A stretch of DNA of 53,381 nucleotides from Holtiella sp036655075 (GTDB lineage Bacteria > Bacillota > Clostridia > Lachnospirales > Cellulosilyticaceae). The notes beneath the pieces are model-generated. The model made no database searches and was not told the DNA's origin. It was given only the letters and a program-made list of their open reading frames with translations. The DNA is taken from NCBI RefSeq assembly GCF_036655075.1, contig NZ_JAVVQU010000020.1:1-53381 (forward strand), read 5' to 3'. The translations under genes were made by a program, and so were the position numbers. Shown one piece after another: positions 42,854 to 50,870 of this stretch (position 1 is its first letter; each line of letters starts with the position of its first letter).

Positions 42854-43863
42854 TACGATTGAACCTCCTTCATAGCATCTGATAATTTGTTAATACATGC
42901 TGAATATGAGATATACTCCGGACAAATATCGTCACAACGTCCACATCCTACGCACATGTGGTGGCCAAAACGTTTCTTATAATCATGCACTTTGTGTAGC
43001 ACTTTAAAACGCATACGTTGCCCTTTGTCACCTCTAAAGCTATGTCCACCCGCCATATTGGTAAATCCATCAACTTGACAAGATGCCCATACTCTACGAC
43101 GTTCACCTGCCCTTTTATGATCAGATCCTTCGTAAAATACATCTTGCATTGTAAAACATGTACATGTTGGACATACAAAGTTACAACGACCACATGCAAT
43201 ACAACGTTCGTTGTACTCATTCCACATCGCACTATCCATAACTTCAGCCGATAAATTTTCTGGGATATTGACTCTTGTTTTGTTTTCTATCACATAGTCT
43301 GGTTTAACACTTACTTCTTCCACTTCTTCAAGACGTGAGAAAAGTGCCTCAAAGCCCCCTTCAATAAATGCCTCATTACCTTGCACCTTAATATAAGCAT
43401 CATAGTTGCTTGTTCTATTTGTATCCATATCTACACAAAAACAACGCTCAAAGGACTCTGTACATCCCATTAGGATAAATTTGGTCTTTTCTCTAATTCT
43501 TTTATAATATATATCTTCAAAACCATTTCTAAGGTAAATATCATCCATACGTTTTACAGCATGTAGATCACAACTACGCAAGAAAATAATCGCTCCCTTT
43601 TTCGGTTCATCTGACTCTTTCACTTCATCTTCTGTAAAATAGAAGAGTGTCTCGGAAATAGGTGTTAAAACTTCTTTATATGAGAACTCTGACTTCTCTT
43701 TGAAATTAATTTCCTCTACAGACTCTACTCTGCCATATCGTATACGATTGGTATCTGAGTAAGTCCCTTCTCCAATAAAAGTCTTCGGTGCATAAATACT
43801 ATATTCTTTCGAAAGTTCTCTCAAAATACAATCTAAGTGTGCTGTACTTGTTTTATATCCCAT
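42853..43863 (-). CDS. asrA: Anaerobic sulfite reductase subunit A (4Fe-4S protein)
   Basis: The 336-residue protein has the AsrA/HycB-like N-terminal domain and two 4Fe-4S ferredoxin motifs (CIACGRCNFVCPTCTCF at about residue 222 and CVGCGRCDDICPEY at about 305). It relays electrons between AsrB and the siroheme subunit. It is the first gene of the operon. The promoter region has a Crp/Fnr palindrome and a Rex-type palindrome. GGAGTGTAGG precedes the ATG. Confidence 0.95.
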   Translation of the reverse strand: MGYKTSTAHLDCILRELSKEYSIYAPKTFIGEGTYSDTNRIRYGRVESVEEINFKEKSEFSYKEVLTPISETLFYFTEDEVKESDEPKKGAIIFLRSCDLHAVKRMDDIYLRNGFEDIYYKRIREKTKFILMGCTESFERCFCVDMDTNRTSNYDAYIKVQGNEAFIEGGFEALFSRLEEVEEVSVKPDYVIENKTRVNIPENLSAEVMDSAMWNEYNERCIACGRCNFVCPTCTCFTMQDVFYEGSDHKRAGERRRVWASCQVDGFTNMAGGHSFRGDKGQRMRFKVLHKVHDYKKRFGHHMCVGCGRCDDICPEYISYSACINKLSDAMKEVQS

Positions 43864-43888
43864 TTCCTACACTCCGTTCTTTCTATAC

Positions 43889-43906
43889 TTGTTAATTCAT
43901 TAACAT
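43889..43906 (-). promoter_or_regulatory. Rex-type operator upstream of asrA
   Basis: TTGTTAATTCATTAACAT matches the clostridial Rex consensus TTGTTAAnnnnTTAACAA at 13 of 14 fixed positions. It lies between the predicted -10 and the asrA start, about +8 to +25, the place for repression by a roadblock. Confidence 0.65.
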
Positions 43907-43920
43907 GATATTCTTGTGTC

Positions 43921-43926
43921 AGTATA
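43921..43926 (-). promoter_or_regulatory. Predicted -10 element of the asrABC promoter
   Basis: TATACT on the minus strand, with no good -35 element. The missing -35 is replaced by the Crp/Fnr palindrome centred 41.5 bases before the predicted start site (about 43914), the class II activator position. Confidence 0.5.
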
Positions 43927-43947
43927 TGGGATTCACCTTCAAAAAAC

Positions 43948-43963
43948 TGTGATGTTTATCACG
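43948..43963. promoter_or_regulatory. Crp/Fnr-type operator between asrA and the regulator gene
   Basis: TGTGATGTTTATCACG fits TGTGA-N6-TCACA with one mismatch. The centre is at about -41.5 for asrA and about -68.5 for the divergent regulator gene (predicted -10 TATAAT at 44012-44017), both standard activator positions. Confidence 0.7.
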
Positions 43964-44011
43964 TTCTCTGACTACTTTTTCTTTTTCATTTTAATTTTTG
44001 ATATTTAATCA

Positions 44012-44017
44012 TATAAT
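44012..44017 (+). promoter_or_regulatory. Predicted -10 element of the Crp/Fnr regulator gene
   Basis: TATAAT with a weak -35 region (TTTTAA), 44 bases before the start codon. Confidence 0.5.
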
Positions 44018-44060
44018 AGATAAAGCAACCAAAATCCAAATATAAAAAAGGTAGATATTT

Positions 44061-44753
44061 ATGGCACGTATTACAAAGGAAACACTAGAACAACTTAGCT
44101 TATTCGAAGCACTCTTGCCTACTACCTATGCTCATCTAGAAAGTATAGGTCATGTTAAAACTTATAAAAGTGGTACCCACCTGTTTAGAGAAAAGGATAG
44201 ACTCCATTGCTTTTATATTATTTTATCTGGAACTGTTACACTGTATAAAACAAACTCAAATGGTCAAATTAAGACTATATTCATATTAGGGAAAGATACT
44301 TTGCTCAACGAAACACTCTTTGATGACCTCCCTGCTTCTATTAGCTGTAAAACCCATGCAGATTGTACGATTCTCACTTTTTATCGTTCTGATTTTATAC
44401 CCTTATTGCAACAAGACTTTAGACTTACTCAGAACTTTGTCAATCATATTAGCAAACGGATTCGGCGACTCTATCGCCAAATCAAAAACTCTACCTCTAT
44501 TATTAAAATGGAGAAAAAATTAGCTGCAAAAATTTGGAAACTTACTCAAGATTATGGTATTCCTCATGAAAGTGGTGTTATGCTTGACTTCCCTATTACA
44601 ATCACGGCTCTTGCCGAATTATTAGGATCTTATCGTGAAACTATTTCACGTTCTCTTAAAATCTTAGTAGAAAATCAACTCATCATTTATGAGCATAAAT
44701 ATATTTTTGTTCCAGACACCCATGCCCTTTCTCGATTTTTCAAGGCACCGTGA
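44061..44753 (+). CDS. Crp/Fnr-family transcriptional regulator
   Basis: The 230-residue protein has a cyclic-nucleotide-binding-like beta barrel (FREKDRLHCFYIILSGTVTL, about residues 50-72), a long dimer helix (about 125-155) and a C-terminal winged helix with TALAELLGSYRETISRSLKI (recognition helix about 185-205). The N-terminal Cys cluster of FNR is absent, so it does not sense oxygen through a 4Fe-4S cluster in the E. coli way; the signal may be a nitrogen oxide, a small molecule or redox state. It lies between asrABC and the nitrate operon and probably activates both. Its stop codon overlaps the terminator region. Confidence 0.9.
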   Translation: MARITKETLEQLSLFEALLPTTYAHLESIGHVKTYKSGTHLFREKDRLHCFYIILSGTVTLYKTNSNGQIKTIFILGKDTLLNETLFDDLPASISCKTHADCTILTFYRSDFIPLLQQDFRLTQNFVNHISKRIRRLYRQIKNSTSIIKMEKKLAAKIWKLTQDYGIPHESGVMLDFPITITALAELLGSYRETISRSLKILVENQLIIYEHKYIFVPDTHALSRFFKAP

Positions 44754-44774
44754 GATTAGTCACGGTGCTTTTAT
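44745..44774 (+). terminator. Terminator of the Crp/Fnr regulator gene
   Basis: GCACCGTG pairs with CACGGTGC, followed by TTTTATT. The stem begins before the stop codon. Confidence 0.85.
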
Positions 44775-44785
44775 TCATAAAGGAT

Positions 44786-44816
44786 TATAATTTATCTATC
44801 GTTAATTAATTATCAA
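44786..44816 (+). promoter_or_regulatory. Nitrate reductase operon promoter with Rex-like operator
   Basis: TATAAT (44786-44791) has no clear -35 element. TCGTTAATTAATTATCAA (44799-44816) matches the Rex consensus TTGTTAAnnnnTTAACAA at 12 of 14 positions and would cover about +1 to +18. It ends 14 bases before the start codon and overlaps no other element. Confidence 0.5.
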
Positions 44817-44830
44817 AAAGGAGGCTCTCC

Positions 44831-46930
44831 ATGAAAAAAGTGCAATCTACATGTAATGTATGTTCATTAGCGTGTAATCTTGATTTCTATGTGGAAAATG
44901 AGCAAATCGTAAAAGTACTACCTACACCTACCTATCCTGTTAACAAGGGTTTCTCTTGCATTAAAGGCATCTCTCTAGATAAGCAAAATACAAAATTCAA
45001 ACCCTCACCTCTACCAAAGATTCGCAGTGCACAAGGCGAAATGCAAGAACTTCCTTGGGACGTGGCTTATCACTATGTAGCAGACAAGCTCCTTAATATT
45101 CAACAAACTTATGGAAGTGACAGTATTGCTGCCATTAGCACAGGTCAATTACCTTTAGAAGAAATGGCTCTATTTTCTCATGTTATGCGCAACTTTTTAA
45201 AAGGACATGTAGATGGTAATACTAGACTTTGTATGGCAACTTCTGTTGTTGCACACAAACAAAGCTTCGGATTTGATGCACCTCCTTACACTTTAAATGA
45301 CTTTGAACTTTCAGATACCATTTTCTTAATTGGTGCAAATCCTATTGTGACACATCCAATTATCTGGGATCGTATTCGTCGCAATCCAAATAAGAAAGTC
45401 ATCGTCATTGACCCTCGTCGCTCTGAAACAGCTCAAAAAGCTGATTATTTCTATCCACTCAATGGTAAAACAGATATTTATCTTTTCTATGGACTTGCTC
45501 ATATTCTCATTGAAAAAGATTATATTGATACCCAGTACATTGAAGCGCATACTGAAAACTTTGAGGGTTTCAAATCACTTGTTACTACCTATACACCTGA
45601 TATTGTTGCAAAAAAAACTGGACTTTCCTTGGACAGCTTATATGAAATGGCTGAACTCATTCATACAGGTAAAAGTGTATCTCTTTGGTGGACGATGGGT
45701 GTTAACCAAGGCTATGAAGCTGTAAGAACTGCTCAAGCTATTATTAATATCGCACTTATGACTGGCAATATAGGACGTCCTGGTACTGGCGCCAACTCTA
45801 TTACAGGACAATGTAATGCCATGGGCTCACGTATATTTAGTAACACAGCAGGCCTCTATGGAGGTGGCGACTATGACAACACAGTAAGACGTCAAGCTGT
45901 TTGTAATGCACTTGAAATAAGGGACGATCAGCTTATCAACAAGCCAACACTCCCTTACAATGCTATTATCGAAAAAATTACTAGTGGTGAAATCAAAGCG
46001 CTTTGGGTAGTCTCTACTAATCCTCGTCATTCTTGGACCAACAACTCTACCTTCCAAGAAGCACTTAAACACCTTGAACTTTTCATCGTTCAAGATATTT
46101 ATGACGATACCCATACATCACAAGATGCAGATGTTTTCTTCCCTGTTGTTTCAGGTCTGAAAAAAACTGGAACTTACATTAACACAGAAAGACGTCTTTC
46201 TGCTATGCGTCCTATTCTTCCACAACAGGAACATGAAAAAACGGATTTTCAAGTTTTCCTCGGCGTAGGTGAAGCACTTGGCATGGGCTCTTTACTCGAT
46301 TTGTGGCAAACCCCACAAGCTACTTTTGAGCTTATGAAAAAATGTTCAAAAGGGATGCCTTGTGATATTACAGGCGTAACCTATGAAGCACTTGAAGGCA
46401 CTGCTGGTATTCAATGGCCCTTTAGAGAAGGGGATATATTAGAAGAAAACGAACGCCGACTCTTTGAAGATGGCAACTACTATACACCTTCTAAAAAAGC
46501 TAAATTCGTATTTGATGAAATTATGGAAAACCCACTTCCTACTACAGTACAATATCCTTATATTCTTAATACAGGCCGTGATACTGTAGGGCAATGGCAT
46601 ACACAAGTTCGCTCTAGAGAAATTGGAGTAGCCTCTGCAACTTATGCTACACAGGCTTATATCTATATTCATCCATCACTTGCAAAAGAAAAGGGTATTA
46701 TGGAAAACGAACTATTTGAAGTGGCATCTATTAATGGGCATACAGCACGCTTCACTGCCAAAATTACTGAAAATGTATCTGAAAATCAACTTTATGCACC
46801 TATGCATTACATTGAAACCAATAAACTTACACCTTCTCTTTATGATCCATTTTCAAAAGAGCCTTCATACAAAGCAACACCAATCAACATCTATAAAATT
46901 GTAGGAGAGTGTCTAGATGAAAAGAATTAA
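44831..46930 (+). CDS. narA: Nitrate reductase catalytic subunit (NasA/NarB-type molybdoenzyme)
   Basis: The 699-residue protein is a Mo-bis-MGD oxidoreductase. The 4Fe-4S site is CNVCSLACNLDFYV with a later Cys in GFSCIKG. The segment NTRLCMATSVVAHKQSFG carries the Cys that serves as Mo ligand in NasA/NapA enzymes. Further marks are FLIGANPIVTHPI, VIVIDPRRSETAQKAD, and the C-terminal NTGRDTVGQWHTQVRSRE, which binds the cofactor. There is no Tat signal, so it acts in the cytoplasm. The three-gene order with a polyferredoxin and an FAD oxidoreductase resembles the C. perfringens narABC set. Formate dehydrogenase is less likely because the ligand region has no SeCys/Cys-His pattern. Confidence 0.85.
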   Translation: MKKVQSTCNVCSLACNLDFYVENEQIVKVLPTPTYPVNKGFSCIKGISLDKQNTKFKPSPLPKIRSAQGEMQELPWDVAYHYVADKLLNIQQTYGSDSIAAISTGQLPLEEMALFSHVMRNFLKGHVDGNTRLCMATSVVAHKQSFGFDAPPYTLNDFELSDTIFLIGANPIVTHPIIWDRIRRNPNKKVIVIDPRRSETAQKADYFYPLNGKTDIYLFYGLAHILIEKDYIDTQYIEAHTENFEGFKSLVTTYTPDIVAKKTGLSLDSLYEMAELIHTGKSVSLWWTMGVNQGYEAVRTAQAIINIALMTGNIGRPGTGANSITGQCNAMGSRIFSNTAGLYGGGDYDNTVRRQAVCNALEIRDDQLINKPTLPYNAIIEKITSGEIKALWVVSTNPRHSWTNNSTFQEALKHLELFIVQDIYDDTHTSQDADVFFPVVSGLKKTGTYINTERRLSAMRPILPQQEHEKTDFQVFLGVGEALGMGSLLDLWQTPQATFELMKKCSKGMPCDITGVTYEALEGTAGIQWPFREGDILEENERRLFEDGNYYTPSKKAKFVFDEIMENPLPTTVQYPYILNTGRDTVGQWHTQVRSREIGVASATYATQAYIYIHPSLAKEKGIMENELFEVASINGHTARFTAKITENVSENQLYAPMHYIETNKLTPSLYDPFSKEPSYKATPINIYKIVGECLDEKN

Positions 46931-47327
46931 AATTGACCGTTCTAAATGTGTAGGCTGCCTAACTTGTGTCACTGCTTGTATCATCAGCAATAATAGCCTA
47001 GACCCTCGCAATCGTATTGTTATTGATAGCCAAAACAACTATGCGCCGATATTTTGTCGCCACTGTGAAGAACCTGAGTGTGTCTTTACTTGTATGACAG
47101 GTGCTATGCATAAAAATGTGCAAACAGGACTTGTTGAGTATGACAAAGCACAATGTGCTAGTTGCTATATGTGCATTATGGCTTGTCCATACGGTGTCCT
47201 TAAAAGTGATTCTCTACAACAAAAGGAAATTATGAAATGTAATATGTGTACACATCGTGATGCTGGTCCTATGTGCGTAGAAAAATGTCCAATGCAAGCT
47301 ATTACACTAGAGGAGGTGCAAAAATGA
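46917..47327 (+). CDS. narB: Polyferredoxin electron-transfer subunit of nitrate reductase
   Basis: The 136-residue protein has four 4Fe-4S motifs: CVGCLTCVTAC, CRHCEEPECVFTC, CASCYMCIMACPYG and CNMCTHRDAGPMCVEKCP. This is the HycB/DmsB-type electron-transfer fold in its shortest form. It would carry electrons from the flavoprotein to the molybdenum subunit in the cytoplasm. Its ATG lies within the 3' end of the catalytic gene (14-base overlap), and its stop overlaps the next ATG (ATGA), so the three products are made in step. Confidence 0.92.
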   Translation: MKRIKIDRSKCVGCLTCVTACIISNNSLDPRNRIVIDSQNNYAPIFCRHCEEPECVFTCMTGAMHKNVQTGLVEYDKAQCASCYMCIMACPYGVLKSDSLQQKEIMKCNMCTHRDAGPMCVEKCPMQAITLEEVQK

Positions 47328-48559
47328 GATATGTTGTATTAGGTGCTTCTGCTGCTGGTATCAGTGGTGCAAAACGCCTTCGTGAGCTGAACCCTACCGC
47401 AGAAATTACTTTAATTTCAAAAGATGAACATATTTACTCAAGATGTATCCTACATCATTACATGGAAGGCATCCGAGACTTAGAACAACTTCAATTTGTA
47501 CCGACTGACTTTATAGAGACTTATCGCATCAATTGGCTAAAAGGTGATGTTGCTCACAAAGTAGATCCTACAAATAAAACAGTTATGACTGCCTCCGGTA
47601 AGACCATCAGCTTTGATAAGTTACTTATTGCCACAGGTGCTCATGTCTTTTTCCCACCTATTCCTGGTCTACAAGAGGCTACCAATGCTATTGGATTCCA
47701 TGACTTAGACGAGTGCGAAGCTATTATAGAAAAAGCTCATGACTCTCAGAATATCGTTATCCTAGGTGCTGGCCTTGTCGGTGTTGATGCCGCTTGTGGT
47801 CTCATACACTTAGAAAAGTCTGTAACTATCCTTGAGATGCAAGACCGTATACTTCCAATCCAACTTGACCGCAAAGCTGCCTCAACTTATGAGCAAGCAT
47901 TCACCGCCAAAGGTGTACAGCTCTTACTCGGTATAGGTGCAAAAGAACTCATTTTAGATGCACAACAAACCATTACAGCTATTAGACTTAATAATGATGA
48001 AGTCATTCCTTGTGACCTTCTTATTGTAGCCTCTGGTGTGCGTGCTAATGTCAGTTTCTTAGAAGAAAGTGATATTGCTCTTGATCGTTTCGGCCTTATT
48101 ATAGATGCCTGTGGACAAACTTCTCATCCAGATATTTACGGCGCTGGTGATGTAACAGGCCGCAATCCAATCTGGCCTGTAGCTGTAAAAGAAGGGATTG
48201 TAGCTGCTAGCAATATGGCAGGTACACAAAAAGAAATGACAGACTTCTTTGCCAGTAAATCTACAATGAATTTCTTTGGTATCCCTACCATGTCACTAGG
48301 TCTTGCCCAACCGCAAAACCCTGAAGACTACATGATTGAAATTGAAGAAGATACACAAGGCAACTACAAAAAGCTTGTCCATAAAGATGGCAAAATTTAC
48401 GGTGCTATTCTACAAGGTGATTTAGCTTACTCTGGTGTGCTCACTCAACTTATTAAAAACCATATAGATGTTTCTAGAGTAAAAAAACCCCTTTTTAAAA
48501 TAGATTACTCTGACTTTTTCAATACAACCTCAAACTTTGAATTTACTTACGAAAATTAA
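47324..48559 (+). CDS. narC: FAD-dependent NAD(P)H oxidoreductase of nitrate reductase
   Basis: This flavoprotein of about 411 residues has the pyridine nucleotide-disulfide reductase fold. GASAAGISGAKRLRELNP (FAD) opens it, followed by LLIATGAHVFFPPIPGL, NIVILGAGLVGVDAACGL (NADH) and the late DIYGAGDVTG (FAD). It is close to the NirB N-terminal and rubredoxin reductase groups and should pass electrons from NADH to the polyferredoxin. Start chosen at the ATG after GGAGGTGCAAAA; the frame is open upstream. The C-terminal 90 residues form a dimerisation-like domain with no extra cofactor motif. Confidence 0.9.
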   Translation: MRYVVLGASAAGISGAKRLRELNPTAEITLISKDEHIYSRCILHHYMEGIRDLEQLQFVPTDFIETYRINWLKGDVAHKVDPTNKTVMTASGKTISFDKLLIATGAHVFFPPIPGLQEATNAIGFHDLDECEAIIEKAHDSQNIVILGAGLVGVDAACGLIHLEKSVTILEMQDRILPIQLDRKAASTYEQAFTAKGVQLLLGIGAKELILDAQQTITAIRLNNDEVIPCDLLIVASGVRANVSFLEESDIALDRFGLIIDACGQTSHPDIYGAGDVTGRNPIWPVAVKEGIVAASNMAGTQKEMTDFFASKSTMNFFGIPTMSLGLAQPQNPEDYMIEIEEDTQGNYKKLVHKDGKIYGAILQGDLAYSGVLTQLIKNHIDVSRVKKPLFKIDYSDFFNTTSNFEFTYEN

Positions 48560-48576
48560 CTTTAAGGAGACACTTT

Positions 48577-49533
48577 ATGCCTCAAAAATCATTTACCTCT
48601 AAGCTTGCTCATTTGCCCGTTGCTATCCTTCCTACAATGGTTGGAGTAGCTACACTTTCTAATGCATGGAATGCCCAAGGCTTTACATGGGTGCGTCACC
48701 TCTCCATGTGGGCTGCTGCTCTTATTCTCCTTTGTTACATTGGAAAGATTATCTGTCATTTTAAAATAGTTCAAAACGAATATGCCGCTACCGTTCCTGC
48801 TAGTTTATATGCAGGACTTACAATGATTATCATGATTTTCGGAAATTATATCTTTGACTTTAATCCTTTTGTAGGTAAGGGGCTTTGGTCTTTAGGACTT
48901 GGTCTACACGCCATTCATTTATTGTTCTTTATCTATAGAAATGTAATCAAAAACTTTGATAGCAATACTTTTGTACCTAGCTGGTTTGTAACCTTCAATG
49001 GTATTATGGTGGCTACCGTAACAGGTGTTCCAATGAATGAACCCGTAATTGGTACTGTCATTGTCTACTACGGACTTATTGTACTGAGTATTCTTCTTCC
49101 TCTTATGGTATTAAGACTCATTAAAAAACCAATTACGACTGGCCCACTTTTCATGACAAAGGCCATTATTCTTGCACCAACGAGCCTCTGTCTTGTAAGT
49201 TATTTAAACTTTATTGCCAAGCCTAGTGCATGGCTTGTATATGCATTATATGCCATCATCTTAGCTTCACTTATTTATGTACTTATCAATTTACCAAAGT
49301 TCTTCTCTTTTACTTTCCACCCTGGATTTGCAGCCCTTACTTTCCCTATGGCAATTGGTATGATAGCTTCTACTAAAATGTCTGCTTTCTTAAATGGACA
49401 AGGTCTTGAAAAACTCGGGAATATTGTTCATCAAATATCTGGCCTACAACTCTTTCTAACAACAGCTATTGTAGCTTTTGTTCTCTTTAACTTCTTTATG
49501 ATGTGGGTGAATAGCTATAAATGCCATGAATAA
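48577..49533 (+). CDS. TDT-family transporter (TehA/SLAC1-like)
   Basis: The 318-residue protein has ten membrane segments in the TDT/SLAC1 pattern, with LPVAILPTMVGVATLSNAW at the start and FHPGFAALTFPMAIGMIAST in the ninth segment (the typical Trp/Phe-hydrophobic-Pro-Gly signature). The family moves small anions: malate, sulfite (fungal Ssu1), tellurite or nitrate (plant SLAC1 relatives). As the last gene of the nitrate operon, it may export or import nitrite, nitrate or sulfite. The substrate is inferred from context only. AAGGAGAC precedes the ATG, 18 bases after narC. Confidence 0.85.
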   Translation: MPQKSFTSKLAHLPVAILPTMVGVATLSNAWNAQGFTWVRHLSMWAAALILLCYIGKIICHFKIVQNEYAATVPASLYAGLTMIIMIFGNYIFDFNPFVGKGLWSLGLGLHAIHLLFFIYRNVIKNFDSNTFVPSWFVTFNGIMVATVTGVPMNEPVIGTVIVYYGLIVLSILLPLMVLRLIKKPITTGPLFMTKAIILAPTSLCLVSYLNFIAKPSAWLVYALYAIILASLIYVLINLPKFFSFTFHPGFAALTFPMAIGMIASTKMSAFLNGQGLEKLGNIVHQISGLQLFLTTAIVAFVLFNFFMMWVNSYKCHE

Positions 49534-49584
49534 AAGGTCTCTGAAACTAGCCATTTTAAGCTAGCTTCAGAGACCTTTATTTAT
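49533..49584 (+). terminator. Terminator of the nitrate operon
   Basis: AAAGGTCTCTGAA pairs with TTCAGAGACCTTT, with an inner CTAGC/GCTAG stem, followed by ATTTATTT. Confidence 0.85.
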
Positions 49585-49649
49585 TTTATAGCTATACTAT
49601 TTATTTTTATACAAGGAGTCTGCATTTTGTAACAGGCCCTTTTCTCACC

Positions 49650-50681
49650 TTATTGTGTAATGTAGTGGTATAAAAGTTTGATTGTATTTTCTAAGCCATC
49701 ATAATGTGTACGTTCCATACCATGTGAAGCATGTACACCTGGTCCAATGAGTGCACCACAGATGTTGTTTCCGCCTCTAAGGGCTGCCCCTACATCTGAA
49801 CCATACATTGGGTAAATATCTACTGCAAAACGTAAGCTATTTACCTTAGCGAGTTCAATGAGTTTTGAAGTCATTTGGTAATCATAAGGACCACCTGAAT
49901 CTTTAGCACAGATAGATACATCTTGTTCTGTACAAGCTAAGTCTTGTCCAATACATCCCATATCTACAGCAATCATTTCTGTAATATCTTCAGGAATATA
50001 GCTTGATCCATGTCCTACTTCCTCATAGACAGAGATGAAAATTTTAAGCGTATAAGTTGGTGTTACTTTTTCACGACTTAACATTTCAAGTAGACCCATA
50101 AGTGCTGCTACACTTGCTTTATCATCAATAAAACGAGACTTAATATAGCCACTTTCTGTAATCGTTGTCTTAGGTTCAATAAAGATATAATCGCCATTAG
50201 CAATACCTAAAGCTTCTACATCTTCCTTAGAATTGACTACCTCATCAAGACGTACTTCCATATTTTTTGTATCTCTTGACTTAGAGCTTGCATCTTCGTA
50301 GACATGAGCGGATGGACTTGTACTTAAGAAAGTTCCTGTATAGATTTTTCCTTCTCTTGTACGAACCTTACAATACTCACCATCAAGAGTTGGTAAAATA
50401 GGTCCACCAACTAGAGTAAAGCTTAATGTCCCACTTCCTGTAATACTTCTTACCATAGCACCTAATGTATCTACATGAGCTGATAGACCTATTACTCTCT
50501 CTTCTTGACTACCTGGTACAGTAATAATACCACACCCTTTACGCGTCGTCTCAAAGCTATAGCCAAAGGACTTAGCATAAGCTGCAATTTCTTCCATGAT
50601 TTCAAAGCAGAATCCACTAGGACTATGATGCTCTAAAAGTTTTTTTGCTGTATCTAATACAAACTGTTTATTAATTTCCAT
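49650..50681 (-). CDS. M42-family metallo-aminopeptidase
   Basis: The 343-residue protein has the binuclear metal-site set of M42/FrvX enzymes: SAHVDTLGAMV (first His-x-Asp), SRFIDDKASVAAL (bridging Asp), SVYEEVGHGSS (catalytic Glu pair), VDMGCIG, and the closing GPGVHASHGMERTH (last His). It would trim N-terminal residues from peptides in the cytoplasm as a large oligomer. AGGAGG precedes the ATG. It is a single gene, divergent from the aminotransferase. No dedicated regulator is visible. Confidence 0.93.
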   Translation of the reverse strand: MEINKQFVLDTAKKLLEHHSPSGFCFEIMEEIAAYAKSFGYSFETTRKGCGIITVPGSQEERVIGLSAHVDTLGAMVRSITGSGTLSFTLVGGPILPTLDGEYCKVRTREGKIYTGTFLSTSPSAHVYEDASSKSRDTKNMEVRLDEVVNSKEDVEALGIANGDYIFIEPKTTITESGYIKSRFIDDKASVAALMGLLEMLSREKVTPTYTLKIFISVYEEVGHGSSYIPEDITEMIAVDMGCIGQDLACTEQDVSICAKDSGGPYDYQMTSKLIELAKVNSLRFAVDIYPMYGSDVGAALRGGNNICGALIGPGVHASHGMERTHYDGLENTIKLLYHYITQ

Positions 50682-50802
50682 TTTAAACCTCCTGATGATA
50701 CTTATCTAGTGTATTGGACGCTATTATCCATTGAGTTATAGATCCTAGGTTTATTATGAACTATCTGGTGCAGACTTTCAACTCCTGCACATCTCATAAT
50801 TT

Positions 50803-50834
50803 TTGTTTTATTATAAAAAAATTTGTATTATAAT
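50803..50834 (+). promoter_or_regulatory. Sigma-A-type promoter of the aminotransferase gene
   Basis: TTGTTT (50803-50808), 17-base spacer and TATTAT (50826-50831; TATAAT overlaps at 50829). A short GTGCAG/CTGCAC hairpin lies upstream (50768-50790). Confidence 0.6.
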
Positions 50835-50870
50835 AATATATACTTTAATACTTTAAAAAGGAGCAACTTT

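Noticed and set aside
44061..44753. Calling the Crp/Fnr regulator an oxygen sensor of the FNR type
   Set aside because: The N-terminal Cys cluster needed for the 4Fe-4S sensor is missing, so only the broader family is assigned.
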